Below, piece after piece: positions 11,697 through 23,276 of a DNA stretch of 64,000 nucleotides. The notes beneath the pieces were generated by a model. That model made no database searches and was not told the origin of the DNA. It was given only the letters and a program-made list of their open reading frames with translations. This DNA comes from Auanema rhodensis (Eukaryota > Nematoda > Chromadorea > Rhabditida > Rhabditidae): NCBI GenBank assembly GCA_964057225.1, contig OZ059898.1:4588001-4652000 (forward strand), read 5' to 3'. The translations under genes were made by a program, and so were the position numbers. The stretch's first letter is position 1. Each line of letters opens with the position of its first letter.

Positions 11697-14600
11697 ACGA
11701 CGAAGACAATAATTTCAATTTGTCATATCTGTAAATACTCAAAGTCCAGATATCGTATCTTCTCTATCTCTCTCAGTACGTAGGTGTTCTTTGTATGGCA
11801 CTTTGGGCTGCATCAGCTTACTTTTTCGATGATTTCTTTATGAATTCTCTCTCACTTCACGATTCTCTATCGGTTTCCTCATTTTGAATTTTCCGTTGTC
11901 AATCTGCTTTCTGTAATATCCGATATATTATCGGCTCATTCATTTTGCAAGAGTCATAAATCATTGTAAACAATAATAATATTAATTATTGTAAAAGTAA
12001 TTTTATAGATAGTGACACTGTACCGTATCGGTAAGGTATGTCTTGTAAATTTTTAACTGGAATTTCTTTTTATAGAATTGCTTGTGTATTTGATACAGGT
12101 CTTAATTTCGACGTTTGTGCTAAGACTCAATAATAATAAATATTTTTATAATTTATACTATATTCTGTTTCTGTTTAAAGGATAATACTAAGTAATTTTA
12201 ATTCATAAATAATAATAAGAATAGAATTTAGTCGTTATCTTTTGAAAATCTAAATAAAATTGAGCCTTCATAAGCCTTCAACCAACTATTGAATATGCTA
12301 TATTTCTTTTTTCAAGCAAGAATTTCGAAATCAATATTTGTATATAACTTGTGCCATACTTTATTTTTATTTTTAATTCATCAAAGTAATATATATTTTA
12401 ATTATCTTCTTCTCAAATTATTATTTTTTGGATGGAGTCTGTTTTATGTTCATGTTAGAAACCACTGATATCAGAATAATAGCGGAAATGACCGTAGGAC
12501 TTAGTCTTATTACATCATTATTTGTAATAGATTTTTGACATTTTTACTCGAACTTTTTGAACCCACAAGTCCTAATTCTTACATTCTTACGTTCACTAAA
12601 CATTAAATGTTATATTATTTCTATATTCTTTGTACAACCATTTTTATACTGCATACCTATGTCATTTTCTTTGTTCTTGATGTTGTATTTCTCTCTGTCA
12701 GTCATCTCACTTGTTTTCAAATGCTTTCAATTAAATCGGTATAAGAACATTTCAAAGTTCGGGAAAAAATGCTTATTTCCTCCCAAATTAGCGATGTAAC
12801 GTTTACTCGTTCCAAAAATTTCCGTGCAGCATGTTATGTAGTCTAGTTGTTTACTATTGCGTCATTTTAACGTGAACATCATTATTCATCGGTTGTATAT
12901 GCTGTTTAAATATAGCTGTGAGAGTTTTTTTTATTTCGAACAAGAATTTGTTTGATGTTCCCTTATTTCATTTGGTTTATGTCTTAAAAGCTCTTCAACT
13001 TGTCTAGTTATTATGTTAGGTAAGATTGTAGTTTTTCAATATTTTTTTATCATTGCAAATTGACAATATCATGTACTATACTGATCTTGTTAACGTTCTT
13101 CTTTCATAACAAATTGTCATCTAACTGCCATTTTGTTCGTTGATTTCCTACTTTCTTTATTACATTATTTAAGATTGCTGTAGTTATGCGCATAACTGTC
13201 AAGTGAACCCAATTTGCACCCAGATCAATTTTATAGCCTATTGCCATACTTGGCCAGTCACATGTTAATCACGTGATGCCCTTCTTACTCTCGTGTCTGT
13301 GGCGTCCTGTTCTCTGTTGTACTGGCTAGGCTGACTCCCTCACCCTTTTTGCATTTCTCACATCTCTCTTTTTCTCTATTATTCTCCCTTGTTTTCTCTT
13401 CTCTATTACTTTCTATAATTCCATTTTGAATAACGTAAAACATTGTAGATATTGAAACAATGCTAGAAGATGTTTCTTTTCTCTGTTCATCAAGTATTTT
13501 TCATATATGAAAGAAATACATGGACCTTATAAGTCGATATTTCTTCGTGTAGCGAAAAAAAACAGAAACAAACTCGTGGCATTTCATGACGCGTTCAGCT
13601 AAAAATATGTCTGTGTATTCTAGCATAATGCTGTTTTTTAAGCATTTTTGCTCCATTCCTCTGTTTTGTTCATAAACTTTACTATACTATTTTTAAATCC
13701 ACAATATTAATATGTTGCAAAATCATATGTTTAGTATCAAGCAAATCTTAATAGTTTTTCAACCCTCACTTTCCAACCCTCTGCCACATCGTGTTTTGTT
13801 TGTTGTTTTGCAGGATTGCTCCTTGTTTCCTCCATCCCCGCTTCGTTATTTCTTTGTCCAACATTATATTTCTTTCTTTGGAATCGAAATGAAATTGGCA
13901 GGGAATTGCTGAAAAAGATTAAAAGAGATGACATGAAAAAGCCAGCGTAGTTTACCACATTAATTTGTACGAAGTGATTACGATGGTTTTACGTGTTTAA
14001 CTAAGATTGTCTTGCGTATTTTTTAACAGTTGTATCTTCACTTTTAAACTATGTGTTCTTACAGCTAGTTCTGTCTACACCAAAAGTTTAGAGGTCAATA
14101 TCTTGTTAAATGTGAAGAGGCATATTCTGTAAACTTTGCATGCTTAGCAAAAAAAGATTTATGAAATACTTCAAGATGTAAGCTCCAGCTATTTAGCAAC
14201 TTCTTTTTTCAATCTTTTTTAACCAGTTATATCGGTCTCGCATTTTATACCCGTCTATTACTTCTCTCATGTTTCGTTTCTTTGTTAGTTATTGACAACT
14301 TTGTTTATCAGACATATAGCTAGGAAGGCCAAAACTATTCCCTTGTTGTCTTTTTGCTTTTGTATACTTTTTGATTTCAATATGTGTTTTTTGAGTGAGA
14401 CTAATCCTTTCATGAGTTTCAATACATAGTGTTTCCATCAAAAAGTTTTCCATACTGGCAATTGAATTTTAAGTATTTTTTAATATTACTTCTATTTCAA
14501 ATTGATTTATATACTTTCTAGTGTTTTAAAACACTTTTATTGGATATCGAACGATTACAAGTTTAAAAATCGATCAAGTTTATGATACACTTATTTAGCT

Positions 14601-14927
14601 TTCTATGATAGTATTGCTTCGTTCAAACGCTTTTGTTTTTCTTTATTCTGCTACAATGTTTTCAATGCAACATTATAAAATAATTTTCTCAAAACTAGAT
14701 AAGCCGAGTTAATATGAAGGTTGTTTGCTTTTATCATTTTCACCACAACAACTGTTGCCAATATGCTTCTACTGAAATGCTTATATCATGCTGGATGATG
14801 CCACTGTTTCTGGATTTTTGTTGATATGCATAGTTTCCTTTTTTTCAATCTTTACTTTTGTGTGTTCTATGTTCATTTTATCGTCACTTGGTTCTGTGGT
14901 TAGACTGAAATGATAATATTTTCTAGG
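11697..14927. other. Non-coding tract between the methyltransferase and TMEM120 genes
   Basis: Stop codons are frequent in all frames and no exon-like block is seen. AATAAA-type signals near 12130 probably end the methyltransferase transcript. From about 12400 to 14900 the + strand is clearly T/C-rich with few CpGs, like the leader tracts of other genes here, and ends at an acceptor (TTTTCTAG, 14926) one base before the TMEM120 ATG. It may hold the promoter and 5' untranslated introns of TMEM120, or missing N-terminal exons that I could not detect. Confidence 0.5.
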
Positions 14928-16033
14928 ATGACGGGTAATGCCTTACCGCCGACTACGTCAGACCTCACTAATAAGTAAGCTTTCTTTTAATTTATTAGCT
15001 TATTTGTTAATTTTCAGTAATGATGTCTGTAAGGAAATTTTCCATGTCCCAGGATTTTGTAAATATTGCGGGGAGAAAGAATTAGAGAAACAGGAAACTG
15101 ACAAGTCTTCTACTAGAAAAATAGATAACGGGTACGAATACATGAAAATGAGATGAGTTCCCATGATACCTCTTAGGTTTTATCTTAATATCATTATTGG
15201 AAATTCGATTGATCTTCAAATGAATAGCTCTCAAAGGTATATATCGTTTCCGATTTTTACAGATGAAGCGTACTCATTTACAGGTTAAATTTCAAAAAGG
15301 ATTATGAGAATTTTAAACTCAGGGTCACTCTTGTCAATCTGGTGTTACTCACTATAACTCTAGTTTTTCCATCCAGGTTTTGAAATATATATGCATATCA
15401 GTTTTCTCAATATAGTTTTAAAGACCAATGGATGCTATATGTCATTTCTTAATGGTGTGGTACTACTGTACGTTAACTATTAGAGAGAATATTCTAATCA
15501 TCAATGGATCAAAGTAAATTTTTTTTCTTCTATACTTTAATAATATTTCTATTTAGAATACATTGGTGGTGGGTAGCGCATCATTATCTAGCTTGTGTCG
15601 TGGGAGGTGTAGCTTTGACTTGGCCAGATGACGAAGCTTATCATGTATATTCATTAAGCTTTTATTTTAGTATATCTAGGGAATTTACAGGAATTTCGTC
15701 CACAATTTATCATGTTCACGGGATATATTTGTCTGGTGCAACAGTTGCAATACCAATATCAAAAGGGTTGTATAAGACGATTGCATGCTTTGGGTCAAGG
15801 AGATACCATGGATATTACATTAGGTGAGTTCTACGTTGAACTATTTTCAATTTCAATTTTTTTCAGAAGGCTTTGCAAGCTGGATGTTCCAAGGTCTCAC
15901 ATTCTTGTTACCGTTTCTCATGCTTGCTTATATCTTTGAAATTTACAATGCCTATTGTTTGTTAGTCATTTGGCAACGGCAACAATGTGTTTGGCAGGTG
16001 AATTGTTTATCTTTTCTTACAAAACTGTCGAAC

Positions 16034-16065
<32 letters not shown>

Positions 16066-16298
16066 AGTATTGATAGGTTGACAAATAGAACTTATATTAA
16101 TCTCTATTGTACCAACTTTTTTAATTCCAGGTTCTAGCATTAGCTATTTTATTCGTTCTTGTGGGAACAGGCAATATATTCTTCGTTGCAATGGTTTTAG
16201 CACGAAGAATGTCTGAAACTGCAAAGAACCGAATAGATTCTATCATTAGGAAGCATCCTTCTTTGGAGAAGTTATTACTTGAACGGAAGGATGAATAA
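14928..16298 (+). CDS. tmem-120: TMEM120 family transmembrane protein
   Basis: Nine exons: 14928-14974, 15018-15131, 15177-15236, 15284-15376, 15424-15513, 15557-15644, 15691-15823, 15867-15997, 16131-16298; total 924 bases, 307 residues. The membrane part matches TMEM120A/B along its length: [81 protein letters not shown], and [20 protein letters not shown]. Six hydrophobic helices are expected. The family sits in the nuclear envelope/ER and affects fat-cell differentiation; its fold resembles ELOVL elongases and one paralogue binds coenzyme A. Odd point: the roughly 100-residue N-terminal coiled coil is not found. It is replaced by a short N-terminus carrying [14 protein letters not shown]. 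Intron 4 ends at an AAAG acceptor. Confidence 0.9.
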
Positions 16299-16470
16299 GA
16301 AATTTTGCTTTGAGCACGGTGTAAATATCTGTATAATAGTATTGAGATGTCTATAAACTTTTTTTATTGAACATTAAACAATATAAATTTTCTTGATTGG
16401 ATCTTATGATCTGTTCTAAAACATCAGACCATACAAAATTTTAAAAAATTGAAAAGGAAAATTTAAAATT

Positions 16471-17351
16471 TTAAGATGTTGCATTATAACCTTGCGTTAG
16501 AAACAAGGTATGAGAAGCAAGAAGCTGTTGCGTTGTAGAAGCATTTGGGTAAATATATGAAGGATAATCTAATAACGTTTGAACGTTAACGTAAGGTTGA
16601 AAACTAGGATTATTCAACAGCTGGCTTTCACCTATAATTATAAAAGTATGACTATATGATTGTATAACGAAGAAACTTACACATTGAAAAGGATGGCACA
16701 GATTTGGACACAAATGGTTGAGAATAGTGAGTAACAGAATCTTCAGCCTGCAGTATCGAATTAGCATCAAATATCAGAAATAAATCGGAACCTTTAACTT
16801 TCGAACGAGGAAATCAATGTGGTTTATCGCTGCTCGCAATATTTTAAGTTTAGAAACTCGTTTTGTATGTGATCTTATTTCCGGTATATGTGTTTTCAAA
16901 ACCATAAATGCCTTTAAAACTAAAGATGGAAAAGTCTTGAATAGCCATTTACCTGGTTTACTGTATGAACACGGGTTCGTTCTCTGGCATTCCTTTTGGC
17001 TACTACATTTACGATATTTCCATTTGAAGCAGGCACAATTAAACGATCAGAGTTATTAAAAAGCCCTGAAAACGCGTTTTACGGAAAACGTATTACAAAA
17101 ACGAGTGAAAGACAAATGAGGAGATTATATCCATATATGATATATGGCACATGCTATATCTAGGGATGGATACCTGTTTCTTGAGGTGGACAGTGAGAAG
17201 TCGCTCCAGATGATGAAGGTGTACATGCTTTTGATATACTTTGTTGTTCACTATCTTGATCACAATTCTGATGATAAAGTAAATGAAATTGGGAACTCCG
17301 TTGGCAATCTAGATCAACGTGAATCTGGGACACAGGTATATCTTCAAACAT
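16471..17351 (-). CDS. bHLH transcription factor
   Basis: Five exons read on the minus strand: 17351-17174, 17065-16953, 16911-16792, 16747-16681, 16631-16471; total 639 bases, 212 residues. The basic region and helix 1 (residues about 84-104) read VVAKRNARERTRVHTVNQAF. The loop and helix 2 follow as RVSKLKILRAAINHIDFLV. The E-R-x-R motif for E-box binding is intact. The domain is of the achaete-scute/NATO3-like group; I cannot fix the orthologue. N- and C-terminal flanks are Ser/Gln/Asn-rich and low in structure. It would act in the nucleus as a dimer with an E-protein. The gene is split so finely that no single long open frame reveals it. It converges tail-to-tail with TMEM120 (172 bp apart). 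The start ATG follows an acceptor by 12 bases. Confidence 0.85.
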
Positions 17352-17775
17352 TGAAATACAGTGCTGATATAATATCAGAGAAATGGCTCGATAATAAATA
17401 TAAGCCTTCACACAGATTAGTTGTTGCTCGAGTCAGAACCGAATTGGTTTACCGTATGAGGTAGCAGAATAGCTTAATGCGACAGGTGCTTTTTGGATTT
17501 GCTCTCAGATAATAGAATAAATAATGTGCTCTTCAAGAGATCACCTATTACAGCAACTTTATTTTGACAGAACAAGTTGTGAAGAAACGTAATACAACAG
17601 AATTTTTTTCGGCATTTTAATAAAACGACAAAGAAATTATTATATAACACAAATATATATATATTAGAACAAGGAATCCATATTTCCTCGGGTAGATTTG
17701 AAAGAAAATTGGTTACTTCTTGAAGAGACGGTTTCGAACTTTTTAGCAACTGAAATTTATATATAACCTAGATTC
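17352..17775. other. Spacer between the bHLH gene and SPF30
   Basis: Both genes are on the minus strand, so this holds the 3' end of SPF30 and the upstream region of the bHLH gene. Bases 17460-17760 are AT-rich with no exon-like block. The short gap (424 bp) and the acceptor just before the bHLH ATG would also permit a downstream-operon position. Confidence 0.4.
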
Positions 17776-18644
17776 TTAATTTAAATGAACACCTGTATCT
17801 TGAGATGATCCAGACATACTAATTCGCTTAAAACCTTGTAATCCCTTCTTAGCAGCCTTGTTATTAAATTTTTGCCAACTACTCTTTTCGGCTTCCTAAA
17901 ATAATAAAAATGAGCTCGTAATTAACAAAAACCCTCACCTTAGCCGATTCCATTTCTTTCTTTTTAATTTCCTTTTTCTGGGCTTTCAGCCTTCTTTTTT
18001 CTCTTTCCATCTAAAAAACCTCAACATTTCAGAATAACATAAGTTAACACACCTGCCATTCTTTCTTATTTTGAGCATTCACTCTTTGCTTCTCTTTATC
18101 GAAAACATATTTCTTTCCACCATCGGGAGCTACACCCAAATCAGAAGGATCGACAATAGTTTTCTGCCCACTGTCTGTAATGTTTTTGACAATGATGAAA
18201 ACATAACACTATCCCACTCACTGATAAATGTTATAGCATATCCTGCGGATGTTATGCTGTTTACAACAGCTACAGCTTTGTTTCCTGTAGGTAAAGGAGC
18301 CATTACACGATCTCCTAACTAAAAAAGCTAGTTTAAAATTATTTTATTATCTAGGACATACTTCAAATGTCCTAACTGGAGCCGCAAGCATCGCAGTTGA
18401 TGTAGGTTTATCTCCTTCTATTAATTCTTCCTAAGAAAACACAATTAAGATAAATTTACGTATTGAGCAAACCTGCAGTGATATTATCTCATTTAAGTCT
18501 ACTTTCAATTTCAGCAATTCGTCATTCTGAGGGTCACCTAGAAGAGCAGCCTCAACCTAAAATAACCAAATTGAAAATACATCATTTATAAATACATCAT
18601 ACCTGTTGCAATTGAAGCTTGAAATTTGCTAATTCATCAGCCAT
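17776..18644 (-). CDS. smr-1: SPF30/SMNDC1 splicing factor (Tudor domain)
   Basis: Seven exons on the minus strand: 18644-18603, 18556-18473, 18430-18362, 18318-18222, 18174-18053, 18010-17939, 17895-17776; total 606 bases, 201 residues. The start MADELANFKLQLQQVEAAL and the centre GDRVMAPLPTGNKAVAVVNS are the usual N-terminus and Tudor core of SPF30. The Tudor domain (residues about 55-115) reads symmetric dimethyl-arginine on Sm proteins. The C-terminus is Lys/Glu-rich and ends with KSSWQKFNNKAANKG, typical of the family. SPF30 acts in the nucleus and helps the tri-snRNP join the spliceosome. Length is a little below the human protein. Confidence 0.93.
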
Positions 18645-20161
18645 TGTGAGAACTAAAAACAAACAAAAATCTTTAAAACCTTATATGTAATAATTCAATA
18701 ATATTAATTTATAAAGACAAAAACGAAATAGACAAACAATTTGATTCCGCCAATTATTAGGGACAAGAGATTAAATACTTTTTTACTGATGCTATGATTC
18801 ATTGATGTAGCTCTAATATGAATATGCGATTCATGAAAATAACTACTTCACAATAAACTTTTGAATGAATTTCGAATAAACGATATGCTGAAAAAATTCT
18901 TAAAGAGAAATTTAATTTTTTTCCAATGGTTTTAATATACTAATTATTGTTTTGAAGAAAATTAAGAATAATTCATAGTGAAATTATATACTCTACCTGA
19001 TTAACTATTTTATTTCAAATAAATAATGAAATATATGCATAAAAGGGATATATAAAAATTTTAATTCCAAAAAGACGCTTTGTTACGTATATTTATTTCC
19101 TTTATCAGAAACCAACCACATATATTGCGTACATACATAATTGGCGAACTACTCATCGCAATGTGTTCGTGGAACAAAACCTTTGTTGTATAAGTGTTTG
19201 GATGTTCTTTCTTCTTTTCCCAATTTGTATTCCATTATTTATGCTTAATCAATATGAAGAGCCATCATGCTTACGTATTGATTCTATTTGAATCATAACG
19301 TTAATTTTTGATTTTGAATTTTAAGTTAAAACTTAACTGGCATTATACATTAACTCCTAATAACTCTAAACTTTGTTTATTGCGCTATAAGATATTATCC
19401 TCATAATTGGTTTTTTCTATAGAGTCTCCTATATCTTGTTTATATTCTGCACTTTTAGTTTATAGTTTTGTCCCTGTGTCTTCAAGATGATAAGTTTTTC
19501 TTCAGTCTGATTTGCTTTACGCTAGTCAATAATTGCACTCAATTCTCTTTTGGCTTCTATTGGTCTGTTCTATATTTGAAAGAATTGTCGCCCCTTTAAG
19601 AAATGGTGCCCAATTTAAAAATGTTCGTCCGTTGAAACACTCGCTTCTTCTGATCACCGCTCCTCATTCTCTTCATGTTTCACAATATTAAATTCGACGT
19701 TTCTTTTCCATGATGTTTTGTTATACGCCAAGCAATTGAAACATGTGATAGGCTTTGCTTTTTCACTCCCCTCCTTAAAACTTGTTCTTGTTTCATATAG
19801 TACGCATGTAAACTATCACAAATTTTCATTAGATTTTTTTAAAGCCTCAATGTTGTAAACTCCTTGTGTCACACGAACGTCCCCTTTGCTCTGTAGATTT
19901 TGTGTACCCTTCGCATTGAATAGTATTTGTCCGTATTCTACTAAGGTCTTGTGTCCGGCGGTTTCCGTTTGCCTTTCCTTGGTTTTTCTCCGCCTTTCCT
20001 CCTCCTACAAATGAACGATCATATTTGAAGGTCATTCCTTGCTCACATTTACCTTAATTTGACACATGTATATATTGCTTTCATAGAATTGTTGTTTGAA
20101 CTAAAGTCAATGTTATTCTTTGAAATGTTTTTTTTTCAAATGGAATGTTCCAGTTGTGTTG
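18645..20161. other. Intergenic between divergent SPF30 and mig-22
   Basis: Contains the SPF30 promoter near 18645-18800 and the leader of mig-22. From roughly 19150 to 20100 the + strand becomes T/C-rich, matching the mig-22 direction. An acceptor-like CAG lies at 20151-20153, nine bases before the mig-22 ATG. No coding exon seen. Confidence 0.5.
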
Positions 20162-23100
20162 ATGGTGGCTGGGGCCCGTACGGGTGTTCCCCTGCTGGCA
20201 GGTCTCATTGCGGGACTTTGCACGTCTTTCCTTCTCCTTTCACCTGTAGATGAACCCATATCAACTTGTCCTCCGCAACAGGAGAGACAATTTGTTGATG
20301 TTAGTGAACACTGGAAAGTTCATGTAGATGCGAAACCAGCTTCTAACATATCGTCAACTTCGAATGACCAAGGACAGAAGGTGATTCAATTTTGAATTCC
20401 TATGTTATGTCTTACGTGTTAGGTGGTCCGTGCGAGATTTGCTGCTACGGAACTAGGAATGAGGGACCGATTAGTTGTTGCTGTATTAGCAGAGTCATCG
20501 TTAGCAGTAGCCTTAAATGCTTCTGTTGGGAAACATGTACCAAGGTACCACTTATGAAATTATGATTAAGGTTTATTGCTTTTCATAGAATTCATTTATT
20601 CGCCGACAGTGCTCGTATTGATAGTGATATGGCTCAATTGACCAATTTAAGCCCATATCCTCTCAGGTATTTTGCTTATTCTTGACCATATCTATGTACG
20701 TTCTTGTTCAGTGATAGTAGAAATATTGGTCAAAAATCGCATTATTTCGTGTTGGGGTTAATGTTCAATATGGTATGTTTTTGTTTTAACTATTTAAAAA
20801 ACACATTAATAGACTAAACATCTTACAGTTAAAAAACAATTAAGTGAGTTCAATGTTGTTTATTGACGTTGTTTTGTGAAATTTGTACTGAAAGAATATC
20901 TTTGTACAATTTTTTATTTGTTCCGAATTTATAGAGTATGCACGATAACTATGACTGGTTTTTGTTGGTGAAGGATTCTACTTATGTGAATCCTTTTGAG
21001 CTAAAGCGATATGTGGACAGTGTATGTTGCTTTTTTATATTTATCAGGTTGCATCTCCTCTTCAGATCAACTGGAATAAACCAGTTCTGATCGGTCAACC
21101 TGACACTGATGGAAGATGTGTTATGGAATCGGGAATTTTACTCAGTAATCCTGCATTGCAGTTACTCATCAAGTATGCTTTTAGCTTTTTCAGTTAATTA
21201 TCTTCTTAATTTAGAAACCGTCATATATGTAATGAAATGACGGCTGGAATTGATTCAGACCAACTTTCTTTTGAAAAATGTATTATGTTTGCTACCAATT
21301 TAACCTGTACAAACTCTTATCAGGTTTGTTGTTTTGCTGAATCTTCAATTTCCATGATTGTTCAGAATGTTGATTTCAATATTTGGAAAGTTGAAGGACA
21401 TGCAGCTCACGATAATATCAATAATTGGAAAAACCATCCTCTTTTTAATAAATCAGTTACTGTCACCAAGCTTTTATCAGAAGCTGATGCTGCAGCGTTA
21501 CATGATCATTTTATTAGAGTTGAAATGGCTGAGTACTGCTTCGAAACCAATAATGTTAGTAATTCGGTATTCTTAGGTTGGATAAGTCGATTAGTGAAAT
21601 GGAAAAAGAAGTTTCTGAACTGATGAGTCAAACTAAAGAAGGACCTACTTGGCCAGCTGCAATGCCAAGTTACAGTAAACCACCTAATAGATACCAAGTA
21701 AGTTACAAAAAAAAACAATGGCTTTTATTTTTCTAGGTGTCCACATGGGAATTTTTCACTATGAGAGATATTTTCCGCAACGAACAAAATCAGAACGTCA
21801 GGCCTCTCCAAGGGAAAGATCTCGATGATGTCATTGAGGTTAATCACACTTTTTATCTAAATATTAATATGAATGATTCAGGTTTTTCAAGCTGCTAGGC
21901 GACATGCAGAAAGCGAAGAGCCTGATTTGGAATTCGTTCAAATGAGAAATGGATATAGGTAGTGCGCCAAGTTTTATGATTTTCCTTCATTTATTATTCT
22001 TTAGACTTTTTGACCCACAAAGGGGAATGGATTATATGATTGACTTAGTATACAAAAAAGCAAATGGTGATATTGTAGATCGTCGAGTTCATCTTTGCCG
22101 TATGATTGCTTCTACCCAACTTTTAAATCAGGTTCCTTATGTAAAAGAAGACACTGATATTACTATTGTTGTTCCACTTAATCTTGGTACAGTTTACGTT
22201 TACCAATTAATTTGATTGTTTTGATGTTTTCAGAAACTGAAGTATATCCTGCACGAAGATTATTAGCTCATCAAGCACGGCTTTGTCTCGCAGCAGTGGA
22301 AGAAACAAGAAAAACGCGAGTAGTTATCGCCGTTTCTCAGGAAATAGACCCTAGATCAGTATCAAATATTAGAAATGATCTTGTTGAACTCAAGAAAAGG
22401 TGAGTGCTTTGATTCCCGAATATAATTTTAGTTTTCAATAATTAGATGTCATCGATCCGCATTAGAAGCTGATATTATATCCGTGAGGGCTGCTGAAAAT
22501 TCCAGCCCAGTAAGCGCAGCTTTAGACGAATCAATCGATCGTTATGGACCAAATACCATTTTCGTTATTTTATCTCCCCATGCAGATATTCAAAGAGAAT
22601 TTCTGGATAGAGTTCGTATCAATACAATCCGGAAGTATCAAGTAAGATCTAACTAATACATACCTTATACAAAAATATTTTTAAAGGTGTTTTTCCCTCT
22701 ACCATTTGTTGAATACCACCCTACTATTTCTGGAATGGATGTTAATGAAAATGAAGTACTATACCTTTTAATTTATTTCTGAAAACAAATAGTTTTCAGG
22801 TTCCTTCTGATCCTCAAGAGGCGAGAGATCAGGCATTAAATCGTTTAAGAGAACTTGGATCTTTTAAACGTAAAAGAGCTTTATTAGTTCAAAAGGTTTT
22901 TTTTGTTTTTATGTACTTTTTTATACAAAAAAATACTCAGGATCATGGCCGTTTCGATAGCCTTGATTTCACATGTGCTGCCATGTATGGTTCCGACTAC
23001 GTTGCACTACGACATAAACTAGCCGGAAAACGACTTGATTTGATTTCTGTCTTTTTGGGTCAAGAGGACATTCATGTGTTACGGGCAGTAGAACCAACTT

Positions 23101-23276
23101 TACGAATTAGGTAAGAAGATAACACGCTTTATAATAAAAAAAATGTTCTTAGATACTATCAGAGATCTTGTGATGCAGAATTAGCTGAAGAAGACTATGG
23201 TCGGTGTACCGCAAGTAAACGTGAAAATGTTGCTGCCAAGGATCAGCTAGCTAAACTGTTATATCAAGAACAATGA
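20162..23276 (+). CDS. mig-22: Chondroitin polymerising factor (chondroitin synthase family)
   Basis: About 18 exons giving roughly 750 residues, the usual size of ChPF. The N-terminus (GVPLLAGLIAGLCTSFLLLS) is a type II signal anchor for the Golgi. The N-terminal beta3-glycosyltransferase-like half contains YDWFLLVKDSTYVNPFEL, GQPDTDGRCVMESGILLS and an FEKCI segment. The C-terminal beta4-GalNAcT-like half contains RRLLAHQARLCL, SPHADIQREFLDRV and VFFPLPFVEYHP, then SLDFTCAAMYGSDYV. The metal-binding DDD of the first domain reads KDS, and the DVD of the second reads HAD. Loss of both fits the non-catalytic partner (MIG-22/ChPF) rather than the active synthase SQV-5. It supports chain elongation by the active enzyme. 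Exons 1-7 are 20162-20380, 20423-20544, 20589-20666, 20712-20772, 20935-21021, 21066-21172, 21215-21323. Confidence 0.9.
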
